DNA of 64,000 bases, from assembly GCA_949126835.1 (NCBI GenBank), contig OX421506.1, forward strand, positions 23,645,301-23,709,300. The letters run 5' to 3'. This document shows positions 1 to 12,149 of this stretch, piece after piece (within the stretch, counting starts at the first letter, position 1; each line of letters starts with the position of its first letter). The position numbers were made by a program, and so were the translations under genes. Under the pieces are notes generated by a model, which saw only the letters and a list, made by a program, of their open reading frames with translations, did no database searches and was not told the origin of the DNA. This DNA is from Anisus vortex. Taxonomy: Eukaryota > Mollusca > Gastropoda > Planorbidae.

Positions 1-317
1 TCCTTTGCACTTCCGTTTTATTGAATCGCTTCGATTTTCTCAATGAAAAATTAAAATTAAAATCGAAAGTTGAATAAAGCGGAAACGTTTAAGAAACAAC
101 GAGGAGCGTAGAAGTCATTCAAGACAGCCTTATTGGTTGCGCACGGAAAAAAAGTTGATATAAGCTCTAAAAATAGAGCAAGCGGTCCATCTTATTATAG
201 TCTAAGGTTAATCCTGTACAGAACATTTTTTTTTTTGCGGCATAAGCTTATCCGGCATTTGTTTCCAGATTTTTAAAAGGGTTAAGTTGTTTTTTTTTCT
301 TTTTTTGTGTATTCAGG

Positions 318-520
318 CAACCCATTTCCATGCCCGAGAGTCGCTCGGGAAGAAAATTAATGTGTAGGCATGTGCATTTGTTCCGGCATATGGAATAAGA
401 AAAGTTTTTTTTTTATATTTATGTCTCCATGAGAATTTTAAAAGACCACTGTGATATATTTCTGATAGAATTGAATGCTTTATAGATCTATTTATGATTA
501 CTATTTTGTTCAATACCCTT
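318..520 (-). mobile_element. LINE 3' fragment (reverse transcriptase C-terminus)
   Basis: The minus strand encodes a decayed copy of the peptide ending in non-LTR reverse transcriptases, related to SFFPRTIRxWNxLP: here KKKTFLIPYAGTNAH, then FFPSDSRAWKW. Related copies end at 8396-8545 and 32465-32705. Only the 3' end is present, as expected of a 5'-truncated insertion. Confidence 0.6.
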
Positions 521-704
521 CCCCTTCTTTCATATAGTGTTTCTTATTTGAGTTATTTAACCATTATTGTTAGACTTGTCAGTTGTGAATATTTTCTTAG
601 AATGAGCCTTGAAGCTTTTCTCCAATTTTTTTTCACATTTTAATTTTTTTTAAAATGATTTTATTGGAATCTGTCCAATTCAGAAGATGTATAGTCTATA
701 AAAA

Positions 705-972
705 GGGGACACGGTGGCCGTACGGCAGCGCGTTCGGCTGGTTTACCGAAGGTCCCGGGTTCGAATCTTGGTGCAGGCTACGATTTTTTCCAGGGTCTGA
801 AGGGTGTTCTTGGGTCTACTCAGCTATAATGGGTACATGATCTTAGTTGGGGTAAAGTAAAGGCGGCTGTGCATAGTTTGGCCACACAATCACCTAGTAT
901 GCCGTGGCCAGAGAAACTGGTGAACGCTGCTTCACTGGACCTATGGATCATTTCTGTCCGACGGGTATCTTA
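705..972 (+). mobile_element. tRNA-derived SINE, family 1
   Basis: About 270 bp beginning with a tRNA-like head: box A region tggccgtacggcagcgcg and box B GGTTCGAATC at 758-767. The body (ggtaaagtaaaggcggctg, tatgccgtggccagagaaactggtgaacgctgc) recurs at least nine times in this window in both orientations. It is a dispersed repeat, not a functional tRNA gene. Confidence 0.8.
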
Positions 973-1731
973 TAGTTTATAACAGGTCTAACATTTTAGT
1001 TTTTTTTCATTGTGACCACTATTCGTAAACTATTTCGACTGAACGTACTACTTGCATATTGTTAGCTACGCCGATGATCAACGAAAGAGACACAGATAGA
1101 TAGAGGGAGAGAAAGAGAAAATAAAAGAGTAGGTAAGAGGAGATTGGGGAGAAATAGATCCATTATATGAAATATATTTCAATCAAACTAGATGAATGTT
1201 TATGTTTAAAATAACTTTCAAACAAGTTAGCAAACGATGAAATTTATGTACACTTTATTTATGTTAAGTAATTTTATAACTCTGTTTTACATTATGCAAG
1301 CTATATTGTATTAGTTAATTATTAATACAAAAATATCTTTGTTATCTACTAAAACCATTGGTTTGGGTACACAGGTATAAATGGGAAACTTTAATTGAAG
1401 GGAGGTAATTAACCTGGTCTTTTTGTCATCATCGTTCTTGATGTTGTGTTTTTCCTTTTTTTTGTGTGTATTTTAAAAAATAAATAAATCAAGTACAGCT
1501 TATAAATTAAAATTAAATACAAAGAATCTAGAACTTTCTAATTATAAAAAGGACAAAACATTTTATGTGTAAAATGTCAATCAACACTTACACTAGGGTA
1601 AATTGCCCCTCTCGCAACCAGTCTTTTGGGCAACCATTTGCCTCAAATCTCATAATACGTGATAGAACCAAAATGATTTTTTTCAAAGTAGTTTCCCCTT
1701 GGTCAATTATTTCCATTTCATCACTTACCGA
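973..1731. other. AT-rich spacer
   Basis: There is a short GA-rich simple repeat near 1085-1145. Nothing else recognisable is seen. Confidence 0.5.
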
Positions 1732-2248
1732 TAGGGTTGCCATATCTATCTGGGACCTCGTCGTGACACTCTGAGATGGGGATGTAGAAATAAAAGTAAA
1801 AAATGTATCATTATTTTTTTTATTTAGAACATAATTACTTAGAACTTGTTGCGACAGAAGTAGGTGGTACACCATATGTGTCGAGGCGCTGCTTAAATAG
1901 TTCCAGTCCCGTACTACTAGAGAAGTCTGGTATTTTCTCGAATGATGGCGCTAGCTAGATGGCGCTAGATGTAGAAGGTGCTTGCATCGTCGATACTGAA
2001 TACGCAACATGCAACGCCATCTGTGAAACGACCTTGTCAGCATAAACTTGTTGCAATAAATACAACGAACTGAGGCTGCATTTACATATTGCGCTAACAG
2101 ATGGCGTTACTTCAGTACTTCAGTACTTGAGCCAAGCTCGTAACAGTATTTTGAAAAATCGGGACAAAATTGGGTCTTGTCGGGATGGTGGGACAAGAAG
2201 GTCCATAACGGTGACGTTCCCGATATATCGGGACGGAGGGCAACCCTA
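1732..2248. mobile_element. MITE copy 1, ends TAGGGTTGCC / GGCAACCCTA
   Basis: The ends TAGGGTTGCCATATC and GGAGGGCAACCCTA are inverted. The interior (gggacctcgtcg, aacttgttgcgacagaagtag, gctgcatttacat) matches a second copy at 7486-7843. Copy 1 carries about 150 extra bases between roughly 1880 and 2030 (tcgaggcgctgc to aacgccatctg). No transposase. Family not assigned; a target duplication is not evident. Confidence 0.65.
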
Positions 2249-2720
2249 CTTCCGGATCATCTCATGCCATTTTTAGAAGCAGATATTTACCGCGCAATTT
2301 TTTTTGAAAAAAAAATTCTCTTTGTGAAATGTTAGTTTTTTTTTTATATTATTAATCCTTGTCATATAATGAGAATAGAATGAGTGGTTAACGATATGTT
2401 AAGGATATGCAAAGGTTAAAAAAGACTCTAGATCTACTTGCTTTGATTGAGCGCTTTCTCTTTCCTCTTAACGTTATTGGATCATCATTAGATTTCATTT
2501 CTATTTCGTCTATGTTCTTAAAAAAACAACCATGATCTAAATCCTATAAATGCAGGTGAGTAAGAAGAAGAAAAAATGCTACTGAACTTTTTCTTTAAAT
2601 TTTAAAGAGTAATACGAATAAAATATTTGATAAAACACGCATCACGGACTAGATCTATACGCATTCATCAAAAATGTTATGCCTAATATGTTAAATAATG
2701 TACTGTATTTAATGTTTTAG
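2249..2720. other. AT-rich, upstream of or intronic to the first gene
   Basis: A donor-like site (aaatgcag^gtgagt near 2555) is present, but the only phase that would join to the exon at 2721 has an in-frame stop and no start codon upstream, so no exon is called. Confidence 0.4.
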
Positions 2721-5700
2721 ATGGCAAATGGGATGATCTCAAGACCACCTGGGGGATTAACCCTTTCAGTTCTACTCACTTTGACGAACAGCCAAGAACT
2801 GAACAGGATGCCTTGAGGGAAGGGTAAGATGCATGCTGTCATGTTTGAGTTGTTCTGTATTTACTCAACCTGTATTTTGCTTTTGTTCTTCTTGTTGTAT
2901 GGAACCCTCCAAGCGAATCCTTTCAGTGCTAAGAATTATTATTGTATGTTTATGTGTTGATTTTTTGTACTCTGTTTGGGCTCTTTGTCAGTAGTACACA
3001 AACGTTAGTTGTTGTTGTTGTTTTTCTGTTGCCCGGTAACGGGTTGCAACCCGGCATTTGGGAAACACGGCTCTATATTAATTGGTAAAGAAAATCTCAA
3101 CGATCCTTGATTTTATATACACGCCAGATAAAAACTATCAAATGTACACACACACTAAAACACTATCACTGGGGGCAAAGGTGGTCGTCCTGATCGCCCC
3201 GGGTTCGAATCCTAGTAAAGGATATGATTTTTTTTTCAGGGTCTGGGGCAGAGCACACACTAGCCTATGTATCGCCCCAGGGCAAAAGTTTCAGCAACGC
3301 CCCCTTGCATACTGTGACCGCTTTGTTTAGTGCTATATTTAGACTATATTTGCCGCCCCTAGAAGTGTCACCCCCGAGCATATGCCTCCACTGCCCCCTA
3401 TGGAGAATGTCTCTGCGTCTACCTAGATCTACCTAGGACCTGGATCATTGGGTACCTGAGATTGGTTGGTATAAACATAAAGACGGCTGGGCATTTTGCT
3501 GGCTATACAATCCCCTGATATACCATGGTCATGCAATCTTGTGAGCGTTGCTTCACTGGCTCTATGGATCAAAGGGGACACTTAATTTACTTTACAAACT
3601 TACAAGAGTAACGTTGACAATGCTAACGTGTTTTGCTATTTATCTTCGACAAAATATTGAAATACAGTAAAAGCATCTTTTAATTCGGTTAGTGTGCTCA
3701 TGATGTCAATTATCGAAGCCTGATGTATAGGTTTGTTTGCACCAAGGCTCTGATTCATGTCAATATTATAGATACTAAGTTAATGCACAGGTAGAAAATG
3801 AAGAGATGTAGATAATATAATCAGATGAGGTCAATGGTAAGGGTTAAGGAACAAGTAAGTGTAATTCAACCCAAAAATGTTAGAGCCATTATTTAATTAA
3901 GAGTTTACAGGTTAATATGTCTCTATACTTTAAAGTCTAGCCCACACGGTCACACCCCTCTCACGACAAAAGGGTAGTGAAATTCAATTACGATTCGAAA
4001 GGAAGGTCAATCAATATAGGAAAAGTATTTATGTCAGTTCATGTGTACGTAAAAAGCAATCCAATAATTGTTTAGCGACGAAGTCGGTTAAATATTTAAA
4101 CTAGGCGCTCAGGACCATCAAAACACAAACAAAAGATTGTGCAGTACTCTAAATATTCTCCATTGTATCGCTTTATTTTAGTTTATTTTATGAAATCAGT
4201 TAATTAAACCCCTTGTGTTTCTACGGGCCCTTGAAGTGTTAGCAAGGATTTTTCCTTGTGTCTTTTTGGCCGGATCAGCTTCTATTTGGGGAGGGAGTTG
4301 GGCTCCCCCGAATTTGTATTATTTTTTATTATTTTTGAAATCTCTGTCGATCTTCGATAGTGTATATTATAGTTTGTTGGTTTTTTTTTTTTTGCTGTTT
4401 AATCAAAGACTATAATAAAATGGACCGCTTATATTTCTGCTATTCGATAACTTGAAACACTTAGTTTTGGAATTCCCGATTCCTCTACGTTCTCTAGACT
4501 CTAGACTTCCGATGTAGTAATTCGCTACTGCAGTTGGTATGGTTCTTATAAGTTTTACAGACGTTCCTTCTAGATAGAAGATTGTTACGTTCACTAGGTC
4601 CAAAACTCCTGCAGGGCGGGAGGGTTCGGTCGGTGGCAGGGATAGAGCCCGCAACGTGTTGGTTGACATTCCGATGAACTAACCGCAGGACCAGCCAGGT
4701 TCGGACAGGGCCCTAGTGTTTCCTCCTCCCCTTTAACGCACACGTTCCAATGTTACGCCCTGGCCGTAAGAGCGGGAAGGTTCTTCGAGGTTTTTTTTAG
4801 AGTCCTTATAGAGTGTAGACTAATACTGCTTCTCTCGCGTCGAATGGCGCCCAAAATGTCTTTAGTATAACCTACCATTTTTGTCTTGTTATACTTTTCT
4901 TCACTAAAGGTATGTGAGCATTGGTGGATGCACCCAGAAGCCATCTTGGAGAGGTCGACGTTATGTCAAGGCAGGTGACTATGCCATCGTTCTACTCTAT
5001 GACGTCAACGGTTACATCGCTGGAATCCAGACTGGCTTTCCCAAAAACCTGCCCAACGGATTTCCATCCCAGGCGATGAAGAAATATTTCATCGAGGACG
5101 GCGATTATTATTTTGCCACGGCGTATTTTGTCAGACCAGGTAAGTTTGAAGCAATGCCTGCTAAATGTAGCACACGTCTTTCCATCAACAGCTTTCATCT
5201 AGCTTTTCTAACTAATCTTAAACAGTTATTAGAATAACTAGAAGAAAAATAGTTTGAACAATTCTTGAAATTTAAAGAAAAACTCTTTTTAAAAACAAAC
5301 AAACAGATTTTTCAATGCAATTGTTAAAACGTAATCTTTTGTTAAATATCTAAATCATAATAGCAAGATAGTATTTTTAAATACTGTTTTAAAACTACCC
5401 TTGGCGACAATGCAAATTGAATCACCTGCCTAAAAAAATACATATTAAGCAAAGTACCCTTTGGACCAAACTGATCATAGGGCTGGTGAGCAGCGTTCAC
5501 GAGTTTCTGTGGCCACGGCATACTAAATGATTGTGTGGTCAGCACAATGCCCAGCAGCCTTTTCTTGACCCCAACTAATGTCAGGTACCCATCAGAGCTA
5601 GGTAGACACGAACCCAGAACTGGGGATAAAATTTAAAGTTTGGACCATGTTTTATAAAAGGTTATCAAGAAAATCACCTTTGGTGGAATGAACTCCCAAT

Positions 5701-6953
5701 TTCCCAAACACTTTCAAATCAAGAGGACAATATTGACAGTTTTAAATGAATATGGAAACAAAATATTATTTGATTTATTATAAAAAAAAAGACAGTGCTA
5801 GTGTTAAAGCGCAGATGAACTGTTTCCTAAACAGCTCTATATAAATAGAAAAATTGCACAGACGTCAGATAAAAGATTAAGGACATCTCTATTCTTAACT
5901 CTTAACCCTGTAAGTTTCATATGTAGCCTACTTTGGACCATTAATTTATATCTTCTACTCTTCCCCGTCCTTTAAACTTTACTGATAACATATGATAACA
6001 ATATTATAATAAGTTCTAAACAGTAAACAAAATTATTCTATTACGCAGGCAAATGTAAAGATTTCTGTTGGAATTTAAGAACAATAAACAAACATGTAGG
6101 CCACCAGTAGAAAGCCCATGAAACAAAAAAAAAATATGACCCAATTGCTAAGCTCAAACATAAAATGTGGCCCTATAAAAAATAAAATGATAACAATGGA
6201 CATAGATCTAAATGTTATATACACAAAAAAAACAAGGCCTTCAATATAGCGTTCGCTATGGGCGGAGCTTAAGTTTTTTAGTGACGTCATTTGTAAATTG
6301 AGGAACAAATATGGCACATGGTGAAGTTTCTTATCATGCCAAATTCACATATGAATATTGGCTATCCTACTAAAAAAAAGGAGGTAAATAGTACTGTAGA
6401 TTAATTGATTAATGTGATTAATAACAGTGGAAAAATTCAACGTTTAAGCAAAAAAGTTAGTTTTTTTCTTACTTCTGCTAAACTATTCACCCTTGCCATC
6501 GCATTACACGCAGCACATGTAGCATAATTAAAATACTTTCTCTACTCCCGTATTATCATTACCATTTAGGGTAATTTCAAAGACACATGGGCAGATAATT
6601 CATTAGAGTGGATGTGTGAGTCACGCAATAAAAATGGCGCACATTGCTTTTTGAGTGCGTTTACTTTGGTATGTGATAATACGTTTCAGCATGAAATGTA
6701 GGCCTATAGCAATTTCAGAAGAAATGAGACATTGGCTTTTAGGACCTTCCCAATTTTTTTTTTATTAATCAGACCCAAAAGAAAAACACTATTAAAGCGC
6801 TGATAAGGTTTGGAGGTGTGTATAACCTGTTTTTAGGCAGGCTGAATTAGCATAGTAAAACTCATTGACCGTAGTCAATTAATCAATTCATTTAGCGTTG
6901 ATCTGCTCTCACGCTATTCATGAGTTAAAAAACTGCTAGCCACCCCCCCCCCC

Positions 6954-6986
<33 letters not shown>

Positions 6987-9900
6987 AACGTTTGCCATTT
7001 GGATACCCAGCATATTCTATTTATAGGACTAAATGAAAATGTCCTATTAGGACTATGGAAGAGCTTTTAGGACTGGCTCTCCGTGCCCTTTATTCTCGAT
7101 GAGCAATTACGGCGTGGGCGAAGCATTTGGGGGGTGGTGGGATAGAGGGCCTATGTGCCAAGCGTCCCACTTACCTCTATAGGTTATCCCATTAGTACTA
7201 CCAAAGGTCACCATCAATCGTCGATGTGCTACCGTATGCACCATTGTGAGGCAATTCCAAAGTGAATTATTTACAATGACATGTAAATCTCTCTATTTAT
7301 TACTATGATGCGTGTATGTTGTAATCTATCCAAACGTTCATGCTACAACAACGTATGGCTAAGAATAAAATATAAGCTCTTGTCATCATACGTATGTGTT
7401 CGCTAAATATTTTATATAGACACAAATAGAACCTAACAGAAAAACAACAATATATATTTATTATTATAGTCTATTTTATATATTATAGGCTTGCCATATC
7501 TAGCTGGGACCTCGTCGGGACACTGAGATGGGGGTGTAGAAAGAAAGTAAAAAGTGTATTTAATATAATTAATTTTTTTTAGAACACAATTACATGGAAC
7601 TTGTTGCAACAGAAGTAGTTGATGCACCATATACGCAATATGCAAAGCCATCTGTGACATGATCTTATCAACATAAACTTGTTGACATAAATAAAACTAA
7701 CTGAGGCTGCATTTACATGTTGCGCTAACAGATGGCGTAAAAGTATTTTGCAAAATCGGGACAATCGGGACTCGTCGGGAAGTCGGGACAAGAAGGATCA
7801 TAACGGTGATGGTCCCAATATATCGGAACGGATGGCAACCCTATCTATATATAAAGCATACGAAACTTCACTGAAGGATTTAGCGCCCTTATGAATGAAT
7901 AAATGATTGAAACTGGGCAGGTGGGGTTTACATGAGTCACGTGAAGGTTTTAGGATGCAAACACCGAAATTATCAAAAGTAAAATAGAAGAAAATAACAA
8001 CACTATCTTACAAATAAAAGGAATTAAACGAACAGATAGTATTCTTATAACTATGAATATTTGTTCTTTGTTACATTTTTTTCAGATTTGATCTGTTCTG
8101 AAGGGAGAACTCCGGGCCAGTTTTCGGAACAAGGAACAGGAACCGATCTGTACTTCCAACAGGGAACTGACCCAAACGCCAGCATTCTTATGCCGAGGAG
8201 CGAGACTTCTCTGCAAGGAACAGAATGGGTGGAAGGCAAATGTTTTGCAACCATGGGTAAATTTTTCGTTGAAATACATCTGAACGTGCATCAAATAAAC
8301 TCACCCATTTACTTTCAAAATATTCATCGATTATATCGTATAACATCATGCCTAGTGTCTCTCTGAACGCCTCTAGTTAAATGATGTTAAGTTACTGGTT
8401 TTCCTGATTTTGTCCAGGCAACCCATTCCATGTCCGAATGCCACTCGGGAAGAAAGAGTACTTACATGCCTTTGTTCTCGCGTAAGGGATAAGGAAAGTG
8501 TTTTTGTACTTATGTTTATCTGAGCATTGCAACAGGTTGTTGTTGGGTTTTATTTCTAACTTAGATCTTATTGCATGACGAAATAATGCTTAAAAAAATG
8601 TATACATTTATTGATCTAGGGATGGTTATTGTGAAGGTAATTGGTGTGGGGCTCAGTGCCCGAATGTTTTATAGGTAGGCCTAATAGTTGTCAAAATCTT
8701 GATCAGTAAGCCTTTCTATAAGAAACGTGTTCGCAATAACAAAGGTAGTATAGAACATTTTATGTGGATGACTAGACTAATGGTAATAATGATTTACCCA
8801 AGTTTCAAATTGTTTGAATGTGTTTTATAGCTTTTAGGCTTGCATTGTGAATTAAACTAACAATGAAAAACACATTTGAATTGTTTACAAACGAAATAAC
8901 TTTATTCGTTGTTTTTTTGTATTGCGACATTCCATTCTCAATTGTATTCACCAGCCCAAGGTATCACAGTCATATTACCTTGAGTACCTAATTTAGCTGA
9001 TTAAATATAATCGCCCCACTCCCTATGCAGTAATGTTCCAATTGTTGCATACTTAACTTATTATCTGATGATTTGCTATTAGTCTGTGTGTGTGTGGGGG
9101 GGGGGGGTCCTGTAATATTCGTGGGATTCAAATTAAGTGCTTAGCTCCCTTCTCCCTCCACTTTTACACAATGCGAACAATATCGCTGTCAAGAGTCAAG
9201 ACACATGATTGGCAAACCGGAGATATGTTTACTGCGTTGCTATGCATTTATTTTTTGCTTTTTTTGTTTTGTTATTGTTGTTGTCGCTGTTGTTGTTTTA
9301 ATTGTGTGTAATTTTGTCTAATCTAAACGTGTGGAACTTGCCCTACCCCTCCTCACCTAAAAAAATATATGTGAAGTAAAGTACCAGTCGGACCAAATTG
9401 ATCCATAATAGATCTAGGTCCGATGAAGTAGCGTTGACTAGTTTCTGTGGCCACGGCATACTAGGTGATTGTGTGGCCAGCACTATGCACAGCCGCCTTT
9501 ACTTAACCCCAACTAAGGTCAGGTACCCATCAGAGCTGGGTAGACTCAGGGACACGTTCCAGACCCGGGAAAAAATCTTAACCTGCACCAGGATTCGAAC
9601 CCAGGACCTTTGGTACGAGCCTAAATAAAATCGGCCATAATTTATTAAACAACGATGGCGATCTATAATAATATGGAGGTCGGCGACTGACGTTTAAACG
9701 TTTTCTTCTATGGATTACCAATTCCAACTCACGGTGCAATAAGAGTTCCAGTATCTTTTGAATCCCAGCAAGAGTGTGGAAGAGAGGGTCGTAGGTAGCA
9801 CTAGCTCTAGCCTAGGGCCCATGTTGTCATTTTCTGTTGTTTCACGTTAAGCTCGGGTTCGAATCCTGGTGATGGTAAATATGTTTTTCCTTGAGATTAA

Positions 9901-11193
9901 CCCCTGAACCCCTCAAGGATACGTGACAGTAGCTGAGGGATAACTTAGGCCAGGGTTCGACAACCTACGACACGTGTGCCGGATTTGGCATGCAGAGCGA
10001 TTTTCAGTGGCAGCATAAAAACCCACTCACCTCCCCCCAAGCATGCCTTGGTCACAGGTGTTACGACCACAATCCCCTTGTGGTCAGAGCCGTGTAAATT
10101 TTGTTGATAATATTTTCGTTCGTCCTAGGGTAGACTTTGGTTATTAGTATTTATATTTCCTTATTGTCCTGGTCACAAACTCAGGATTTGCGTTCTAAAA
10201 GTTCCTTTCCTTGACGTTGTAGTTGTAAATAAATATAAATATTATAATATTGTAGACAATGAAATAAAATAGTAACTTGACGAGGAACCTTCAAAGTAAA
10301 TGTTGATAATTTAATTCAGGTGATAACTCCGATATTTGCAAGTATGTACAATAAATGTAGTATTTACAGCAATAATAAAATAGGGCCAACACAAGCGTCA
10401 ATCCAACAGACTCAAGAGAAATTATCTACGAAACTCTCTAAAAACTGACTGCCTAGCCGGGCGCCTATCCTTAAATACTCGCGGAGGAGAGCGGGGAACA
10501 GACCTATTACTAGGAGGGGTGAAAATAATGGTATCATTTTAAAACTCATAATAAAAACGATAGTTTTATAATGAACTCCCCTGTACGAGAAATAATAAAC
10601 TATTCCTAGCTATTCCGAGAATTTGAGGTCGGCACAAGAGTGGATTCCTAGAATAGTCTAGGCTTAGTACCTCCCACAAAACTTGCGTTGAGAGAGAGCT
10701 ATGGGCGCTATTAATACATGACACAGGAAACTTGTGAATGCTGCCTCACGTGGCCCTGAAAGTTATAACTACTTTTCGACCCCCACCCCTTTTTCCTCCT
10801 CCCATGGGTCCCTTTTTCCCATGCATATACCAATCATATTTCTGACATTGTATAGTTTAATTTTGTGAGTTTAGAATAAGCGAATAATTATGATAATATA
10901 TAATATATTATTTTCTATATTTCATGAAAACAGGAAAACACTACTGGTACAAGTTTACTGAGGAAGCTTCTTGCACTGATTACTTCCCATTGTTCCTCAT
11001 GTACAACGACGGAAAGCTGAACGCCTTTGGCTGGGCACTGGCGGCGGATCTCGAGTCTCGGCGTTACGAGCACCCCTCTCCAAGGACGTTCCGCCTTTTC
11101 ATGAAGCGCGTCCCGCGCTGCCTGTACAATATTGGAACCATGTCCACAATGCACATCTTCCTTAGCGACAGCATCTTAAGCAATACTTGCTGA
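2721..11193 (+). CDS. Conserved-looking protein of unknown function, last four coding exons
   Basis: Four exons join in one frame: 2721-2823, 4910-5139, 8086-8256 and 10934-11193 (stop TGA). Each junction has AG and GT, and phases agree (1 nt carried in, then 2, 1, 1), giving about 254 residues. I do not recognise the family. Visible features are six cysteines (GGCTQ, LICSEG, GKCFATM, ASCTDYF, PRCLYN and the C-terminal Cys), many aromatic residues (DGDYYFATAYF, GKHYWYKF) and no membrane segment, which would fit a secreted disulphide-bonded protein; that is inference. The first exon, with any start and signal peptide, was not found; it must end one base into a codon. Exons are more GC-rich than the introns. 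Introns hold a SINE, MITEs, a LINE end and a solo LTR. The assembled reading frame makes a real gene likely; function is unknown. Confidence 0.75.
3160..3590 (+). mobile_element. tRNA-derived SINE, family 1, with internal insertion
   Basis: Box B gggttcgaatcc at 3201-3212 follows a degenerate head. The family body resumes near 3450 (gggtacctgag, aagacggctggg, tgatataccatggtcatg, gcgttgcttcactgg). Between them about 190 unrelated bases interrupt the consensus. It lies in intron 1 of the 2721-11193 gene. Confidence 0.65.
3591..4402. other. Intronic, nothing recognised
   Basis: AT-rich intron sequence of the 2721-11193 gene with T-runs; no repeat family or coding signal found. Confidence 0.4.
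4548..4702 (-). mobile_element. tRNA-derived SINE, family 2, with hairpin tail
   Basis: On the minus strand it begins with a tRNA-like head (ctggtcctgcggttagttc as box A) and a box-B-like ggctctatccctgcc, and ends with the tail AATCTTCTATCTAGAAGGAACGTC and a TTATAAG run. A second copy is at 27920-28088 and a head-only copy at 20207-20262. The tail is shared with a LINE 3' UTR at 32465-32705. Confidence 0.7.
5418..5630 (-). mobile_element. tRNA-derived SINE, family 1 (partial)
   Basis: Reverse orientation body: gtttctgtggccacggcatact, gattgtgtggtcagcacaatgcccagcagcc, accccaacta and a stretch near tacccatcagagct. The tRNA head with box B is missing or too decayed. Lies in intron 2 of the 2721-11193 gene. 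Confidence 0.65.
5640..6235. other. Intronic, nothing recognised
   Basis: AT-rich intron sequence of the 2721-11193 gene without recognisable repeats. Confidence 0.35.
6240..6410. repeat. Dispersed repeat shared (inverted) with 54640-54840
   Basis: gggcggagcttaagttttttagtgacgt and ttcacatatgaatattggctatcctact are the reverse complement of sequence at 54640-54840, which continues into a hAT family B remnant. Probably one end of a hAT-derived nonautonomous element. Confidence 0.5.
6411..7485. other. Intronic, low complexity
   Basis: C-run, A-run and (CA)n near 6942-6982. No coding signal or known repeat family was seen. Confidence 0.4.
7486..7843. mobile_element. MITE copy 2, ends TAGGCTTGCC / GGCAACCCTA
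   Basis: Shorter relative of 1732-2248: the same ends and interior (agctgggacctcgtcgggac, gaacttgttgcaacagaagtag, tgaggctgcatttacatgttg) without the extra central block. It lies in intron 2 of the 2721-11193 gene. Confidence 0.65.
8396..8545 (-). mobile_element. LINE 3' fragment (reverse transcriptase C-terminus)
   Basis: The minus strand reads KNTFLIPYARTKACKYSFFP then SGIRTWNGLP, the conserved end of a non-LTR reverse transcriptase. Better preserved than the 318-520 copy and in the same orientation as the one at 32465-32705. It lies in intron 3 of the 2721-11193 gene. Confidence 0.7.
8560..9360. other. Intronic, microsatellite patches
   Basis: (TG)n followed by G10 near 9083-9108 and a TTG-rich run near 9250-9305. 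No gene or transposon recognised. Confidence 0.4.
9365..9640 (-). mobile_element. tRNA-derived SINE, family 1 (near full length)
   Basis: Reverse orientation. Box B appears as ggattcgaaccc at 9592-9603; the body contains tttctgtggccacggcatac, gtgtggccagcactatgcac and tacccatcagagctgggtag. The 3' tail is ttcacatatattttttt on the minus strand. Confidence 0.8.
9950..10015. mobile_element. hAT family B terminus (solo)
   Basis: cagggttcgacaacctacg followed by acacgtgtgccggatttggc matches the element end at 15590-15660. A SINE head fragment with ggttcgaatcctgg lies just upstream (9850-9875). No partner end was found. Confidence 0.45.
10059..10723 (-). mobile_element. Solo LTR with 4-bp target duplication
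   Basis: 665 bp with TG...CA ends (tgttacgaccac to aatacatgaca), flanked by direct CAGG at 10055-10058 and 10724-10727. Read on the minus strand it has a core-promoter pattern: TATTTAAGG, then TCAGTT about 28 bp downstream. No internal retroviral-type coding sequence is present, so recombination between two LTRs is the likely origin. Orientation is inferred from the promoter and could be reversed, because an AATAAA occurs on the plus strand near 10350. Confidence 0.55.
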
Positions 11194-11274
11194 CGCATTC
11201 GACAACCCTTCTTCTCGACAATGGATCTGATATTAATCAGTGGCTTTTATTGTTTTAACTATATTAGGCATGGC

Positions 11275-11721
11275 TCGTCCATAAATGGCGTCACTAATTT
11301 CGACACAATTTTTTATTCACGCCCTTCCCCCTCCTCTACAATCGTCATAAGGTGGCACAAAAAGTACAACCACATTCCAATATGACGTCACAAAACTGTT
11401 CAGCCAGCTTCTCCTCCCACCCCAAACCTAAAAAAGAAATCCTACTAGGCTATATTTCAAGCTTCAAAATGAACATGTTTCAATTCACTTTTTTTTTGGT
11501 TATTGTACTGTAAGTAAAAAACAAAAAAAAAAGTATGGTTACTGAGTTAATTAAGTAAAACTCGTTAAGATGAATATTTTTTTATTCAAATATGTACTTT
11601 TGCTTTTGTGTGTCGACACATAATTCAAGCAACTGCCCCCCCCCCCCTCGACAGATTTCGTCACAAATTTTGATCACCTCCCCCCCCCCCCCCTCTAAAG
11701 TGCGTGACGTCATTTGTAGAC
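11275..11721. mobile_element. TIR element just downstream of the first gene
   Basis: Ends GTCCATAAATGGCGTCAC and GTGACGTCATTTGTAGAC are inverted and match at 15 of 18 positions. The interior is C-rich (C-runs near 11636-11700). It starts about 80 bp after the stop of the 2721-11193 gene, so it may lie in the 3' UTR. Confidence 0.5.
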
Positions 11722-12140
11722 TTATTTGTATGCCTATACACACTTTACAAACAAAGCAAAAGGGAAATAATTTAAAAATAAACACATTTCGTTTAAGCTT
11801 CAACTTGTTTGTTTATTTTTTTTTTAACTTTGTGAGATTTAGGCATTAGTGTTTTCAAATGTTTTCGTATAGTGGATATTATGTTTGCATGGACCACGAA
11901 AATAGCCGATCAGAGGGCAGGGATCAACCGAGATGAAAAACAATTCGAGTCAATAAAACGGCGGATGAGTAAATATCGGTTATTGCGTTAGCGATCACTT
12001 TCCAGAGCTAGCTAGAACAACGGCGTTAAGTTGAATACAAAAACACGTAAAAACAAAGTTTTTCGTTATAAAAGTTCTTATGTATTTTAAGAACTATATA
12101 GGACTATCCTTCCAAAGATTTTGCGCTGTGCCAGTCACAT
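11722..12140. other. Intergenic, nothing recognised
   Basis: AT-rich. An AATAAA at 11777-11782 is the first candidate poly(A) signal I noticed after the first gene, but its use is unknown. Confidence 0.35.
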
Positions 12141-12149
12141 GAAGTAATA

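Noticed and set aside
705..790. Functional tRNA gene
   Set aside because: Box A and box B are present, but the same head is followed by the same SINE body at many places and no full cloverleaf is apparent.
2480..2560. First exon ending at aaatgcag^gtgagt
   Set aside because: The phase needed to join 2721 meets a TAA just upstream and there is no ATG.
8061..8366. Full 101-codon frame as a separate protein
   Set aside because: Only 8086-8256 is coding, as an exon of the 2721-11193 gene; the flanks are intron.
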